Part shown: positions 1 to 8,370 of the stretch, piece after piece
How the letters are laid out: every line of letters starts with the position of its first letter
Position numbering within the stretch: the first letter of the stretch is position 1
NCBI RefSeq assembly: GCF_041360795.1
Contig: NZ_JBFUPW010000002.1
Span: forward strand, 496,001-560,000
Source: Arthrobacter_E sp041360795
GTDB taxonomy: Bacteria > Actinomycetota > Actinomycetes > Actinomycetales > Micrococcaceae
Length of the DNA: 64,000 bases
Direction of reading: 5' to 3'
The notes under the pieces: model-generated
The model's input: only the letters and a program-made list of their open reading frames with translations
Databases searched by the model: none
What the model was told of the DNA's origin: nothing
Made by a program: the position numbers and the translations under genes

Positions 1-920
1 CGGGCGATCCGGGCCACCGCGCCACGCGGCGCGCCGCCGTGCAGGGTGGCGAGGGAGGTGCCGGCGGGCCAGTGCTTGAGGTCCGACGGCGCATGGTTCC
101 ACAGCGCCTCCGGGATGCGGGCCGCGCCGCCCACCACGCCGCGGTGGTGGTCATCCGCGTCGGTGTAGACCACGCGCAGGATCTCCAGGATGGAGTTGGG
201 GAAATCGGTGTCCCAGCCGCCCGTGCCGAAGCCGACCTGGCCGAAGGCCTCGCGGTGCGCGTAGCCGGCCTCCTTGAAGGCGCGGCTCTTCGCGATGAAT
301 CCGTAGAAGGTCTCCTCGTCCAGCTCCTCAAGGAGCGAATCCCAGATCTCCTTGATCTTCGCGGTGTCGCGGGCCTTGAGCGCGTCCTGCATCTCGGTGA
401 ACCGGGCGTTCTCCTCCATGCAGGCCTTCCAGGCGGCGGCCACCTCGTGGAAGAACTCCGGCAGGTCCTCGGGCTTCTCGGCGTAGTACTTCTGCCCCTT
501 GAGCTCGATCACGGTGCTCGACGTCACCGATGCCAGCGGGTTGGGGAAGTCCGTGGTCTCCAGGCCGAGCAGGTCGATGTAGTGGTACAGCGCCTTGCTG
601 GACACCGGGAAGCGCATGCCGCCCAGGTCGGCGGTGACCTCCGGCGCGCTCGGGAAGCTCGCGGTGCGGAGACGCCCGCCGATCCGGTCCGCTTCGTAGA
701 CCACGGGCTTCAGACCGAGCTTCATGAGCTCGTACGCGGTGACCAGGCCGGACAGACCGGCGCCCACCACGGCCACCTCGGTGCCGTACAGCTCCTCGGG
801 GACGCTGCCCAGACCCGCGGGGTTCTGCAGGTACAGGTCATAGCTGAACGGGAAGTCCGGGTTCAGCATCGTGATGGGCGCGGTGCCCTCGGACGGGGAG
901 GGAAGGGCGGTGGGTTCCAT
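1..920 (-). CDS. davB: L-lysine 2-monooxygenase (DavB-like), 3' end outside the window
   Basis: A flavoprotein of the monoamine oxidase family that would oxidatively decarboxylate L-lysine to 5-aminovaleramide, the first step of the 5-aminovalerate route. The ATG at 920 follows an AGGA site; 306 codons are visible before the window edge, about half of a family that is usually near 560 residues. The translation shows a FAD-binding Rossmann motif (VAVVGAGLSGL, G53 region), then YELMKLGLKPVVYEA, GGRLR, ADLGGMRFPVSS and FGQVGFGTGGWD. As I remember it, Pseudomonas putida DavB carries the same blocks in the same order. A permease follows it on the same strand and a DavA-like amidase lies about 4 kb away, which supports lysine over other amine substrates. 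The alternative is another amino-acid 2-monooxygenase, such as one acting on tryptophan or phenylalanine. Confidence 0.82.
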   Translation of the reverse strand, partial: MEPTALPSPSEGTAPITMLNPDFPFSYDLYLQNPAGLGSVPEELYGTEVAVVGAGLSGLVTAYELMKLGLKPVVYEADRIGGRLRTASFPSAPEVTADLGGMRFPVSSKALYHYIDLLGLETTDFPNPLASVTSSTVIELKGQKYYAEKPEDLPEFFHEVAAAWKACMEENARFTEMQDALKARDTAKIKEIWDSLLEELDEETFYGFIAKSRAFKEAGYAHREAFGQVGFGTGGWDTDFPNSILEILRVVYTDADDHHRGVVGGAARIPEALWNHAPSDLKHWPAGTSLATLHGGAPRGAVARIA

Positions 921-971
921 GGGTCCTTGCCTTGTGTTTCGTGTGCTGCGGGTGAAGTGGAGGGGGCGGAC

Positions 972-2450
972 TCAGTCGTCCTGGTGGCTGAGCTGGTAGG
1001 CCTGTTCGTTCAGGCCGCCCACGCGGGAGTTCCGGCGGCCGTACCCGAGGTAGAGGACCACGCCGATCAGCATCCAGGCGCAGAACACCAGCCACGTCAT
1101 GCCGTCGAGGTTCGCCATCAGGAAGAGGCAGGCCAGGGCGCCGAGCACCGGCACCACCGGGTACAGCGGGACGCGGAAGCTGCGGGTCTTGCCCGGCTTG
1201 GTGACGCGCAGGTAGATCACGGCGACGTTGACCAGGGCGAAGGCGAACAGGGTGCCGATGCTGGTGGCGTCGGCCAGCGCGCCGAGCGGGATGAACGCGG
1301 CGGTGAGCGCCACGACGACGCCGACGATCCAGGTGCCCTTGACCGGAGTGTGGGTGCGGGGCGAGACCTCGCCGAACACCTTGGGCACGAGGCCGTCACG
1401 GGACATGGTGAGCAGGATGCGGGTCTGACCGTAGAGCACCGTGAGGACGACGGAGACGATGGCGAGCACCGAGGTGACCGCGAAGATGAGGGCGATCCAC
1501 GGCTGGTGGGTGAGCTCGTTGATGATCTGGACGAGCGGGGCCTCCACGCCGTCGAACCACTGCCAGTTCCGGGCGCCGATCGCGGCCACGGCCACCAGGA
1601 CGTACACGGTGGTGACGATCAGCATGGACAGCAGGATCGCCCGCGGCAGATCGCGCTTCGGGTTGCGGGCCTCCTCGCCGGCGGTGGAGGCGGCGTCGAA
1701 GCCGATGTAGGAGAAGAACACCTTGGACGCGGCGGCGCTCATGCCGGCGGCGCCCATGGGCAGGAGCGGCTCGAAGTTCCCGGCGTTGAACGCGGTGAAG
1801 GCCACGATGCAGAAGAAGATCAGGATCCCGACCTTGGCGAACACGATGATGGTGTTCACCAGGGCGCTCTCCTTGGCGCCGCGGACCAGCAGCACGGTCG
1901 CCAGGAGGACGATGATGAGGGCCGGGAGATTGACCAGACCACCGCCGCCCGGGGGCTGCGAGATGACGTCGGGCATCTGGATGCCGAACACGCCGATGGT
2001 CTCATTCACGTACTGACCTGCGCCGACGGCGACAGCGGCCACGGAGACCGCGTATTCCAGGACGAGGCACCAGCCACAGATCCACGCCATGCCCTCCCCC
2101 ATGGTGGCGTAGGAGTACGAATAGCTGGAACCCGCCACAGGGACCATGCCCGCCATCTCCGCGTAGGAGACCGCGGAGAGGAGAGCGGCGAAACCCGCCA
2201 CGACGAAGGACAGCCAGATGGCGGGACCCGCGATCGGCACCGCGTCGCCGAGGATGACCAGGATGCCCGTGCCGAGCGTGGCGCCGACGCTGATCATGGT
2301 CAGTTGGAGCACGCCGAAGTTGCGCTTCAGGCTGCCGTGCCCGGAGTTGTCCCGGGCGTCGCGCTCCATCTGGGCGATGGACTTGCGGCGGATCAGCTGC
2401 CGGCCGAGTGTCGGCGTCGCGCCGGGCAGCGTCTTGGGAGTTGTGGTCAT
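972..2450 (-). CDS. APC family amino acid permease, probably for lysine
   Basis: An integral membrane amino acid transporter of 492 residues with about 12 hydrophobic segments. After a polar N-terminus (about 45 residues) it shows the APC start LTMISVGATLGTGILVILG, and later EEARNPKRDLPRAI, a typical loop of cationic and related amino acid transporters. The frame stays open upstream to 2615, but the ATG at 2450 has an AAGGAA site and starts at the expected family N-terminus, so I chose it. It lies 51 bases upstream of davB on the same strand, so the two are probably co-transcribed and the permease probably supplies the DavB substrate. The substrate is inferred from context only. Confidence 0.8.
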   Translation of the reverse strand: MTTTPKTLPGATPTLGRQLIRRKSIAQMERDARDNSGHGSLKRNFGVLQLTMISVGATLGTGILVILGDAVPIAGPAIWLSFVVAGFAALLSAVSYAEMAGMVPVAGSSYSYSYATMGEGMAWICGWCLVLEYAVSVAAVAVGAGQYVNETIGVFGIQMPDVISQPPGGGGLVNLPALIIVLLATVLLVRGAKESALVNTIIVFAKVGILIFFCIVAFTAFNAGNFEPLLPMGAAGMSAAASKVFFSYIGFDAASTAGEEARNPKRDLPRAILLSMLIVTTVYVLVAVAAIGARNWQWFDGVEAPLVQIINELTHQPWIALIFAVTSVLAIVSVVLTVLYGQTRILLTMSRDGLVPKVFGEVSPRTHTPVKGTWIVGVVVALTAAFIPLGALADATSIGTLFAFALVNVAVIYLRVTKPGKTRSFRVPLYPVVPVLGALACLFLMANLDGMTWLVFCAWMLIGVVLYLGYGRRNSRVGGLNEQAYQLSHQDD

Positions 2451-2589
2451 GGGGAGTTCCTTGCGTCTTGGGCGGCCGTCCGGCGTCGTTGCCGGGCGAG
2501 GGACCGCACCGTCGAGGTCCCGGTCTGGGCGAGGCCAGGTCCGGGAACCGAGGGGGGTGGGGAGAAGGCCTAGTACCAAGGCTAGGACT

Positions 2590-2628
2590 GTGAGCCAGCT
2601 CTCACGGTGGTGCATTTTGAACTAGAGT
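2590..2628 (+). promoter_or_regulatory. Candidate promoter and operator of the PucR-type regulator
   Basis: A GTGAG/CTCAC inverted repeat (2590-2594 and 2601-2605, 6-base spacer) lies just upstream of a TAGAGT -10-like hexamer at 2623-2628. The hexamer ends 8 bases before the ATG at 2637, so the transcript would be leaderless. The palindrome sits in the divergent gap between the permease and the regulator and may be the regulator's own site. Confidence 0.4.
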
Positions 2629-2636
2629 CTTGGCCC

Positions 2637-4403
2637 ATGGGACAAAGTGCACATTCCATCCATGGTGCCGCGAGTGCCGGGGAGGCACAACTCGACCTGC
2701 TGCCGGGCCTCACGACGCACCGCTTCCTGAGCCAGCTTCCGGACGGTGTCGAAGTGCTTCACGACGCCGGGAACGTGCCACTGCGCTGGGTGGAGACGAG
2801 CGAACTCGACGACCCGACGCCGTATCTCCTCGACCACGAACTCCTGCTCACGGCCGGACTGCCGTTCCTCGGCGACGGCGGGTCGGAGGAGGCGGTGGAC
2901 GCGTTCGTCGGCCGCCTGGCCCGGGCCCGTGTGTCCGCCCTGGCCTTCGGGCTGGAGCCCCATTTCGACGCGGTTCCCCCGGCCGTCGTGTCCGCCTGCG
3001 AGCGCCATCGGGTCACCCTCTGGCAGCTCCCGTCCAGCCTGCCGTTCGCGGCGGTGGGCCTCGCGTTCTCCCGGCTCCTGGAATCCGGCAACGCCAGTGT
3101 GCTGCGGCAGCTCACCGAGGCCAACCGCCAGCTGATCCGCGCCGCCCTGGGCGAAGGTGGCGAGCAGGAGCTCCTGGAGGCCCTGGCTCAGCGGATCTCG
3201 GGCGAGGTGCTGCTCTTCGGCGCGCACGGCCAGCTCCGCCTCACGGCGGGGTCGCGGACCGCCGGGACTGATGTCCTGGAGGAGGCGGCCGGGCTGGCCC
3301 TGGATCTGTTCGCGGGCAGCGGTCCACGGGTCGAACTGCGCGAGACGCCCGACGGCGCGTTGCTGGGCCTTCCCCTGCGCGGATCACCGGGCCGCGGTGC
3401 GGCTGAGCGTCCGCCGGCCGGGAGCCGCACGGTCCCGGCCCAGCGTGGCCCCCGCCGTGGCGAACCGACGCTCGGGGCCCTCGTGCTCCACACCGGCCAC
3501 CCGCTCACGGCGACGGAGAACACCATGGTGTCCACCGCCGTCGGGCTCCTGGAACTGCTGGCCCGGCAGCGCGCGGCGGGATCCCTCTCCCCCGGTCAGC
3601 TGGCCACCCTGCTGCTGCTCCGCGGCGACACCCCGGGCGACGACGCCGCGCTCTCGACGCTGCTGGGTGACAGCGCCCCGGGTGCGGGGTCCGGGCTGAG
3701 GGTGGTGATCGCGCACCCTCAGGCCGAGGACAGTGCCGACGTGCCGGCCGAGGTCCTCGCCTGGCGGCGGCTGTGGGAGACCAAGCTCGTCGTGCACGAT
3801 GGCACCCACCTGCTCGCCGTCACCCGTCAGGAGCCGTCGGCCGCCCGACTGTCCCGCGTCGAGGCCGAGGGTTACGCCTGCGCCGTGTCCCGTCCGGCGC
3901 CGCGCCTCGGCAAGGGCGGCTCGCTGGCGGGTCACGCCCTGCAGCACGTGCCCCGACTGCGGCTGGAGGCCATGGCGCTGCTCGCCCGTGCCGAGGAGGA
4001 ACGGCGCAGCCTGCTGGCCGACCAGCAGCCGCGCACGTTCGCAGAGCTCATGCCACGGGAGGCCGGGGCCGGGGTCGCCCGGGAGGTGCTCGGCCCCCTC
4101 CTCGCCCTTGAACCGCCACGGCGGGACCTGCTCCTGCGGGTGCTGCGGGCGTGGCTGGCGGCGCACGGATCGTGGGACGGGGCATCCAGTGCCCTGGACA
4201 TCCACCGCAACAGCGTTCGGCGGCATGTCGGGGTCATCGGGGACACCCTGGGCCGCGACCTCGGCGACGCTTCCGTCAGAGCCGAGCTGTGGCTGGCCCT
4301 CGGGTTCCTCGGGCCGGGGATGTCCGGCGGGGCGCCCGGAAATCCCTCAGCGGCGGCTGACGAACCGGATCAGGAACCGGCTCAGGAGAGCCAGGAACGG
4401 TAG
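2637..4403 (+). CDS. PucR family transcriptional regulator
   Basis: A 588-residue cytosolic regulator. The N-terminal part resembles the purine-catabolism regulator-like domain (LLTAGLPF followed by a helix-rich stretch). The C-terminus carries the PucR helix-turn-helix (LLLRVLRAWLAAHGSWDGAS, then LDIHRNSVRRHV), the hallmark of the family. I chose the ATG at 2637 over the in-frame GTG at 2607 because a TAGAGT -10-like element lies 8 bases before it. It is divergent from the permease-davB pair and convergent with the amidase, overlapping that gene by 22 bases. Its place inside the lysine cluster suggests that it controls those genes, perhaps with a pathway intermediate as inducer. That role is inferred. 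Confidence 0.8.
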   Translation: MGQSAHSIHGAASAGEAQLDLLPGLTTHRFLSQLPDGVEVLHDAGNVPLRWVETSELDDPTPYLLDHELLLTAGLPFLGDGGSEEAVDAFVGRLARARVSALAFGLEPHFDAVPPAVVSACERHRVTLWQLPSSLPFAAVGLAFSRLLESGNASVLRQLTEANRQLIRAALGEGGEQELLEALAQRISGEVLLFGAHGQLRLTAGSRTAGTDVLEEAAGLALDLFAGSGPRVELRETPDGALLGLPLRGSPGRGAAERPPAGSRTVPAQRGPRRGEPTLGALVLHTGHPLTATENTMVSTAVGLLELLARQRAAGSLSPGQLATLLLLRGDTPGDDAALSTLLGDSAPGAGSGLRVVIAHPQAEDSADVPAEVLAWRRLWETKLVVHDGTHLLAVTRQEPSAARLSRVEAEGYACAVSRPAPRLGKGGSLAGHALQHVPRLRLEAMALLARAEEERRSLLADQQPRTFAELMPREAGAGVAREVLGPLLALEPPRRDLLLRVLRAWLAAHGSWDGASSALDIHRNSVRRHVGVIGDTLGRDLGDASVRAELWLALGFLGPGMSGGAPGNPSAAADEPDQEPAQESQER

Positions 4404-5227
4404 AGGTCGGGGCGTCGTTCGTCGAGATACGGCACGTCCGCGCGGGCCGTCGCGAGCTGCCCGGAGTCGACGTCCACGAACAGGACGGCCGCATCCTCGT
4501 CCGCCTCGGCGAGCGTCCTGCCGAACGGATCGGCCACCACGCTCCCGCCACTGAGGTGGAATCCCGCCTCGACCCCGGCGTGGTTCACATAGGCCAGGTA
4601 CAGGTGGTTCTCCATGGCCCGCGTCGGGATGAGCCGCTGGGGCACCTGCGAGTACCCGCTGCCGAGCGCCGTCGGCACCATGAGGACATCCACCCCGCGC
4701 AGGGCGGCCGCGCGCACCGTCTCGGGGAACTCGACGTCGTAGCAGATCACGGTGCCGAGGCGGAGTCCCTGATAGTCGACGACGGCGGCGGGCTGGTCGC
4801 CAGGGGTGAAGACCTCCTGCTCCTCCGCGCCGAAGAGGTGGACCTTGCGGTAGTGGGACAGCTGGGCGCCGTCGGGGCCGAAGAGCGTGGCGCTGATGTA
4901 CCAGCGGTCCTCTGCCGGATCCGAGCCGGGCCCGGCGGGCTCCACTTCGGGAAGGCTGGCCAGCAGGGCGAGGCCCGCCGAACGGGCGATCTCCGCCAGC
5001 TCCCGCGCAAGGCCGGGTAGGAGGGCCGGGTCCAGCCCGCTGCGCACGGGCCGCGGGGCGTAGCCGACCGGGAAGAGCTCGGGGGTGATGAGGAGCTGCG
5101 CGCCGCCGTCGGACGCCTGTTGCGCGGCCGCACGGATCGTGGCGAGATTCGCCGCCGTGTCCAGCACTGCGGACTCCCCCTGCATGATCGCCAGACGCAT
5201 CCCGGTCACTTTCCCTTCCTCGGACAT
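4382..5227 (-). CDS. davA: Carbon-nitrogen hydrolase, 5-aminovaleramidase (DavA-like)
   Basis: A nitrilase-superfamily amidase of 281 residues that would hydrolyse 5-aminovaleramide, the DavB product, to 5-aminovalerate and ammonia. The catalytic triad is visible: Glu in LLITPELFPVGY, Lys in HYRKVHLFG and Cys in VICYDVEFPE. HYRKVHLFG, the FTPGDQ block and PYLDERR near the end resemble the DavA family as I recall it. The ATG at 5227 comes 6 bases after a TAGGCT -10-like hexamer, which suggests a leaderless start; an internal ATG at 5200 is the alternative. The last 22 bases overlap the convergent regulator gene. Another omega-amidase or N-carbamoylputrescine-type function cannot be excluded. 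Confidence 0.72.
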   Translation of the reverse strand: MSEEGKVTGMRLAIMQGESAVLDTAANLATIRAAAQQASDGGAQLLITPELFPVGYAPRPVRSGLDPALLPGLARELAEIARSAGLALLASLPEVEPAGPGSDPAEDRWYISATLFGPDGAQLSHYRKVHLFGAEEQEVFTPGDQPAAVVDYQGLRLGTVICYDVEFPETVRAAALRGVDVLMVPTALGSGYSQVPQRLIPTRAMENHLYLAYVNHAGVEAGFHLSGGSVVADPFGRTLAEADEDAAVLFVDVDSGQLATARADVPYLDERRPDLYRSWLS

Positions 5228-5370
5228 GGCTCCAGCCTAGGCGGCGCATCCAGTCCGGAACTCAGGATTCTTTGCACCACGGCCGCGGGAATCCGGTGCT
5301 GAACGCACCGGTCCGCCCGCCGGCCCGCGGCGAGCGCTTGCGTTTCGGCGACCCCGATCGAACGTTCCTT

Positions 5371-5395
5371 GCGTTAACTTATTGACCGCATAAGC
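5371..5395 (+). promoter_or_regulatory. Candidate operator upstream of the ROK regulator
   Basis: The pattern GCGTTAANNNNTTGACNGCA starts here and recurs at 6626 before the transporter operon. The two 25-base stretches agree at 18 positions. A second shared block, GTTAACTTATTGACC here against GTTTACTTATCGGTC at 6660, is similar. Placement before both the regulator and its neighbouring transport operon suggests the ROK protein's binding site. Confidence 0.42.
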
Positions 5396-5405
5396 CGTTT
5401 AGGCC

Positions 5406-6608
5406 ATGCTTGCATTCATGGTCAGCCGTGAGGGAAACAGCACACCCACCCGCAGGAATCCGGGTTCCCAGTCGGCTTTGCGCCAGCTCAACCGGGAGCG
5501 GATCGTGCAGGCGCTCGCCGCCGGACCGGCCACGCAGGCCGAACTCTCCCGCACCACGGGCCTCTCCACCGCGACCATCTCCAACATCGTCAAGGAGCTT
5601 GAACGCGACAGCATGGTCCACACGGCTCCCACGACCTCGTCCGGGCGGCGCGCCCTCCAGGTCCGGCTCAACGCCGACAACACCGTCGCGGTCGGGATCG
5701 ACTTCGGCCGCCGGCACGTCCGCGTGGTCCTCGCGACGCGGGACTACCGCGTGGTGGCCGAGGCCTCCACGAGCCTGGTGCTCGGCCACCACGCCGAACA
5801 CGGCATCGCCATGGCCCACGACCTCATGGAACGCCTCCTCCGCGAGAACGGCCTGACCCACGGCGACGTGATCGGCGTCGGCATCGGCATCCCCGGGCCC
5901 CTCGACCGGCGCAGCCACACCGTGGCACACGGCGCGGTCCTGCCGGAATGGGTCGGGATCGAAACCGAGGCCCGGCTCCGCGAGGCCCTCGGACTGCCCG
6001 TCCACATCGACAACGACGCCAATCTCGGCGCCCTCGCGGAAGCCACGTGGGGACCGTACGGCGGCGCGGAGAACCTCGTCTTCCTGAAGATCGGCTCGGG
6101 CATCGGCGCGGGCCTGATCGTCAACGGCGCCCCGGTCTACGGCAATCTCGGCATCACAGGCGAGATCGGCCACTCGACCATCGACGACCGCGGGGCCGTG
6201 TGCCGCTGCGGGAGCCGCGGCTGCCTCGAGACGATCGCGTCCACCACCACCATGATCGAGCAATTGAGCCGCAACGAACCCGGCCCCGTGACCACCCGGA
6301 GCATCATCTCCGGCGCGCGGGAGGGCCACCCCGCAACCCTCCGCGTGCTCGACGACGCCGGGCTGGCGATCGGCCACGCGCTCGGCACCGTGGCGAACCT
6401 CCTGAACCCGGAGGTGATCGTGGTGGGCGGCCCGCTCGCCGAACTGGAGGAACTGCTGCTGGAGCCCATCCGCCGCGGGATCCTGCGGCACACGATCCCG
6501 ATGGTGGGCGCGTCCACGGCGCTCACGGTGTCCTCACTGGGCGAGCGGGCGGAGGCACTGGGCGCCGCCGCGCTCGTGTTCCGCAAACCGGCAAGTGCCA
6601 AGAAGTAA
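5406..6608 (+). CDS. ROK family transcriptional regulator (NagC/XylR type)
   Basis: A 400-residue sugar-responsive repressor candidate. Residues about 25-75 form a winged helix-turn-helix (RIVQALAAGPATQAELSRTT, then STATISNIVKEL). The remainder is a ROK sugar-kinase-like domain with IGVGIGIPGPLD, HIDNDANLGALAEA and the cysteine-rich zinc signature CRCGSRGCLE. The ATG at 5406 is the first in frame; M5 is an alternative. It lies 152 bases upstream of a multi-sugar ABC operon on the same strand, and a repeated motif occurs before both, so it probably represses that operon until sugar is present. Which sugar (xylose, galactose or arabinose) cannot be read from the sequence. Confidence 0.88.
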   Translation: MLAFMVSREGNSTPTRRNPGSQSALRQLNRERIVQALAAGPATQAELSRTTGLSTATISNIVKELERDSMVHTAPTTSSGRRALQVRLNADNTVAVGIDFGRRHVRVVLATRDYRVVAEASTSLVLGHHAEHGIAMAHDLMERLLRENGLTHGDVIGVGIGIPGPLDRRSHTVAHGAVLPEWVGIETEARLREALGLPVHIDNDANLGALAEATWGPYGGAENLVFLKIGSGIGAGLIVNGAPVYGNLGITGEIGHSTIDDRGAVCRCGSRGCLETIASTTTMIEQLSRNEPGPVTTRSIISGAREGHPATLRVLDDAGLAIGHALGTVANLLNPEVIVVGGPLAELEELLLEPIRRGILRHTIPMVGASTALTVSSLGERAEALGAAALVFRKPASAKK

Positions 6609-6625
6609 CGATTCGGTAGGGCTCT

Positions 6626-6675
6626 GCGTTAAAGGCTTGACGGCAATAGCCCGCTTCCAGTTTACTTATCGGTCA
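6626..6675 (+). promoter_or_regulatory. Candidate promoter and operator of the sugar ABC operon
   Basis: This contains the second copy of the ROK-associated motif (6626-6650) and the related GTTTACTTATCGGTCA block (6660-6675). TTGACG at 6637-6642 and TTTACT at 6661-6666 are 18 bases apart and could be -35 and -10 elements, so a repressor bound here would cover the promoter. Confidence 0.45.
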
Positions 6676-6760
6676 GAGGGTGACACGAGCCACAGCGATC
6701 GGGCCCCCACCGGCGGACTTGTTCGGTCCGCACTGAACGACTTCGAGGCAAGGACGACCG

Positions 6761-8311
6761 ATGTCTGAGACCAGCACCGCCCCGACGATCCTGGAAATGC
6801 GATCCATCACCAAGGAGTTCCCGGGCGTGAAAGCCCTCTCCGAGGTGAACCTGAAAGTGAAGGTCGCCGAGATCCACGCCATCTGCGGCGAAAACGGGGC
6901 CGGCAAATCAACCCTCATGAAGGTGCTCTCCGGGGTGTACCCATACGGCAGCTACGCCGGGGACATCGTGTACCAGAACGAGGTCCAGCAGTTCAAGGAC
7001 ATCCGTGCCAGCGAAGCCGCCGGCATCGTGATCATCCACCAGGAACTCGCGCTCATCCCCGAGCTGTCCATCATGGAGAACATCTTCCTGGGCAATGAAC
7101 CCACCCGGTTCGGGGTGATCAACTGGTCCGAGGCGCGCCTCCGCTCCAAGGACCTGCTGGCCCGCGTCGGCCTGAGCGATGATCCCGACACCCCGGTCAA
7201 GGAGATCGGCGTCGGCAAGCAGCAGCTCGTCGAGATCGCCAAGGCGCTCAACAAGTCCGTGAAGCTCCTGATCCTGGACGAGCCCACCGCCGCCCTGAAC
7301 GAGAGCGACTCCCAGCATCTGCTCGACCTGCTGCTCGGCCTCAAGAGCAAGGGCATCACCTCGATCATCATCTCCCACAAGCTCAACGAGATCGAACAGA
7401 TCGCGGACTCCATCACCATCATCCGTGACGGCAAGTCAATCGAGACCCTGGACGTCAAGGCGGACGGCGTCAACGAGGACCGCATCATCAAGGGCATGGT
7501 CGGCCGCAGCCTGGAGTCCCGCTTCCCGGACCACACCCCGAACATCGGCGAGGTGTTCTTCGAGGTCAAGGACTGGACCGTGGCCCACCCGCAGATCGAG
7601 GACCGCCTCGTGTGCAAGGGCTCCAACTTCTTCGTCCGCCGCGGCGAGATCGTCGGCTTCGCAGGACTCATGGGCGCCGGGCGCACCGAACTCGCCCGCT
7701 CCCTCTTCGGCCACTCCTACGGCCGCTTCATCTCCGGAACCGTCATCAAGGACGGCAAGGAGATCAGGATGAACACGGTCCGCCAGGCCATCGACCACGG
7801 CCTCGGCTACGTGACCGAGGACCGCAAGTCCCTGGGCCTGAACCTCCTGGACGACATCAAGACCACCACCGTCGCCGCGAACCTCAAGGGCGTGAGCAAG
7901 CACAACGTGGTGAACGAGGACCGCGAATTCGAGGTCGCCGAGGACTACCGGAAGTCCCTGCGCACCAAGACCCCCTCGGTCGAGGAAGGCGTCGCGAAGC
8001 TCTCCGGCGGCAACCAGCAGAAGGTGGTCCTGGCCAAGTGGATGTTCACGGACCCTGATCTCCTGATCCTGGACGAGCCGACCCGTGGCATCGACGTGGG
8101 CGCCAAGTACGAGATCTACGGCATCATCCAGCGCCTGGCCAGCCAGGGCAAGGGCGTGATCGTGATCTCCTCCGAGCTGCCGGAACTGCTCGGACTCTCG
8201 GACCGCATCTACACGATCTTCGAAGGCTCGGTGACCGGCGTCGTGAACAAGGACGACGCCACTCAGGAGAACTTGATGAAGCTCATGACCGCCAAACGTC
8301 AGGCCGCCTGA
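6761..8311 (+). CDS. mmsA: Multiple monosaccharide ABC transporter, ATP-binding protein
   Basis: A 516-residue ATPase with two fused nucleotide-binding domains, as in the XylG/GguA family of CUT2 sugar importers. The first domain has Walker A GENGAGKST and Walker B LLILDEPTAAL, and ISHKLNEI as its H-loop. The second has the degenerate P-loop region GLMGAGRTEL, the signature LSGGNQQKV and Walker B LLILDEPTRGID. The start at 6761 follows GCAAGGACG. It is the first gene of the operon, 59 bases before the permease gene, and would power sugar uptake from the cytoplasmic face of the membrane. Confidence 0.93.
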   Translation: MSETSTAPTILEMRSITKEFPGVKALSEVNLKVKVAEIHAICGENGAGKSTLMKVLSGVYPYGSYAGDIVYQNEVQQFKDIRASEAAGIVIIHQELALIPELSIMENIFLGNEPTRFGVINWSEARLRSKDLLARVGLSDDPDTPVKEIGVGKQQLVEIAKALNKSVKLLILDEPTAALNESDSQHLLDLLLGLKSKGITSIIISHKLNEIEQIADSITIIRDGKSIETLDVKADGVNEDRIIKGMVGRSLESRFPDHTPNIGEVFFEVKDWTVAHPQIEDRLVCKGSNFFVRRGEIVGFAGLMGAGRTELARSLFGHSYGRFISGTVIKDGKEIRMNTVRQAIDHGLGYVTEDRKSLGLNLLDDIKTTTVAANLKGVSKHNVVNEDREFEVAEDYRKSLRTKTPSVEEGVAKLSGGNQQKVVLAKWMFTDPDLLILDEPTRGIDVGAKYEIYGIIQRLASQGKGVIVISSELPELLGLSDRIYTIFEGSVTGVVNKDDATQENLMKLMTAKRQAA

Positions 8312-8370
8312 CACTCCTCCCGCTGCTGTGGGGCCCCGGCCTCATTCACCACGCACCCAAGGAATCACCA

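Noticed and set aside
39..2573. An 844-codon open frame on the plus strand over davB and the permease
   Set aside because: It is antisense to two well-supported genes, its residue make-up is low-complexity (Gly, Arg, His, Asp-rich), and it has no ribosome site or family motif. Such frames arise from high third-position GC.
5360..5367. SOS (LexA) box at GAACGTTC
   Set aside because: The palindrome is too short; the actinobacterial SOS box needs two GAAC/GTTC halves with a 4-base or longer spacer and flanking conserved bases.
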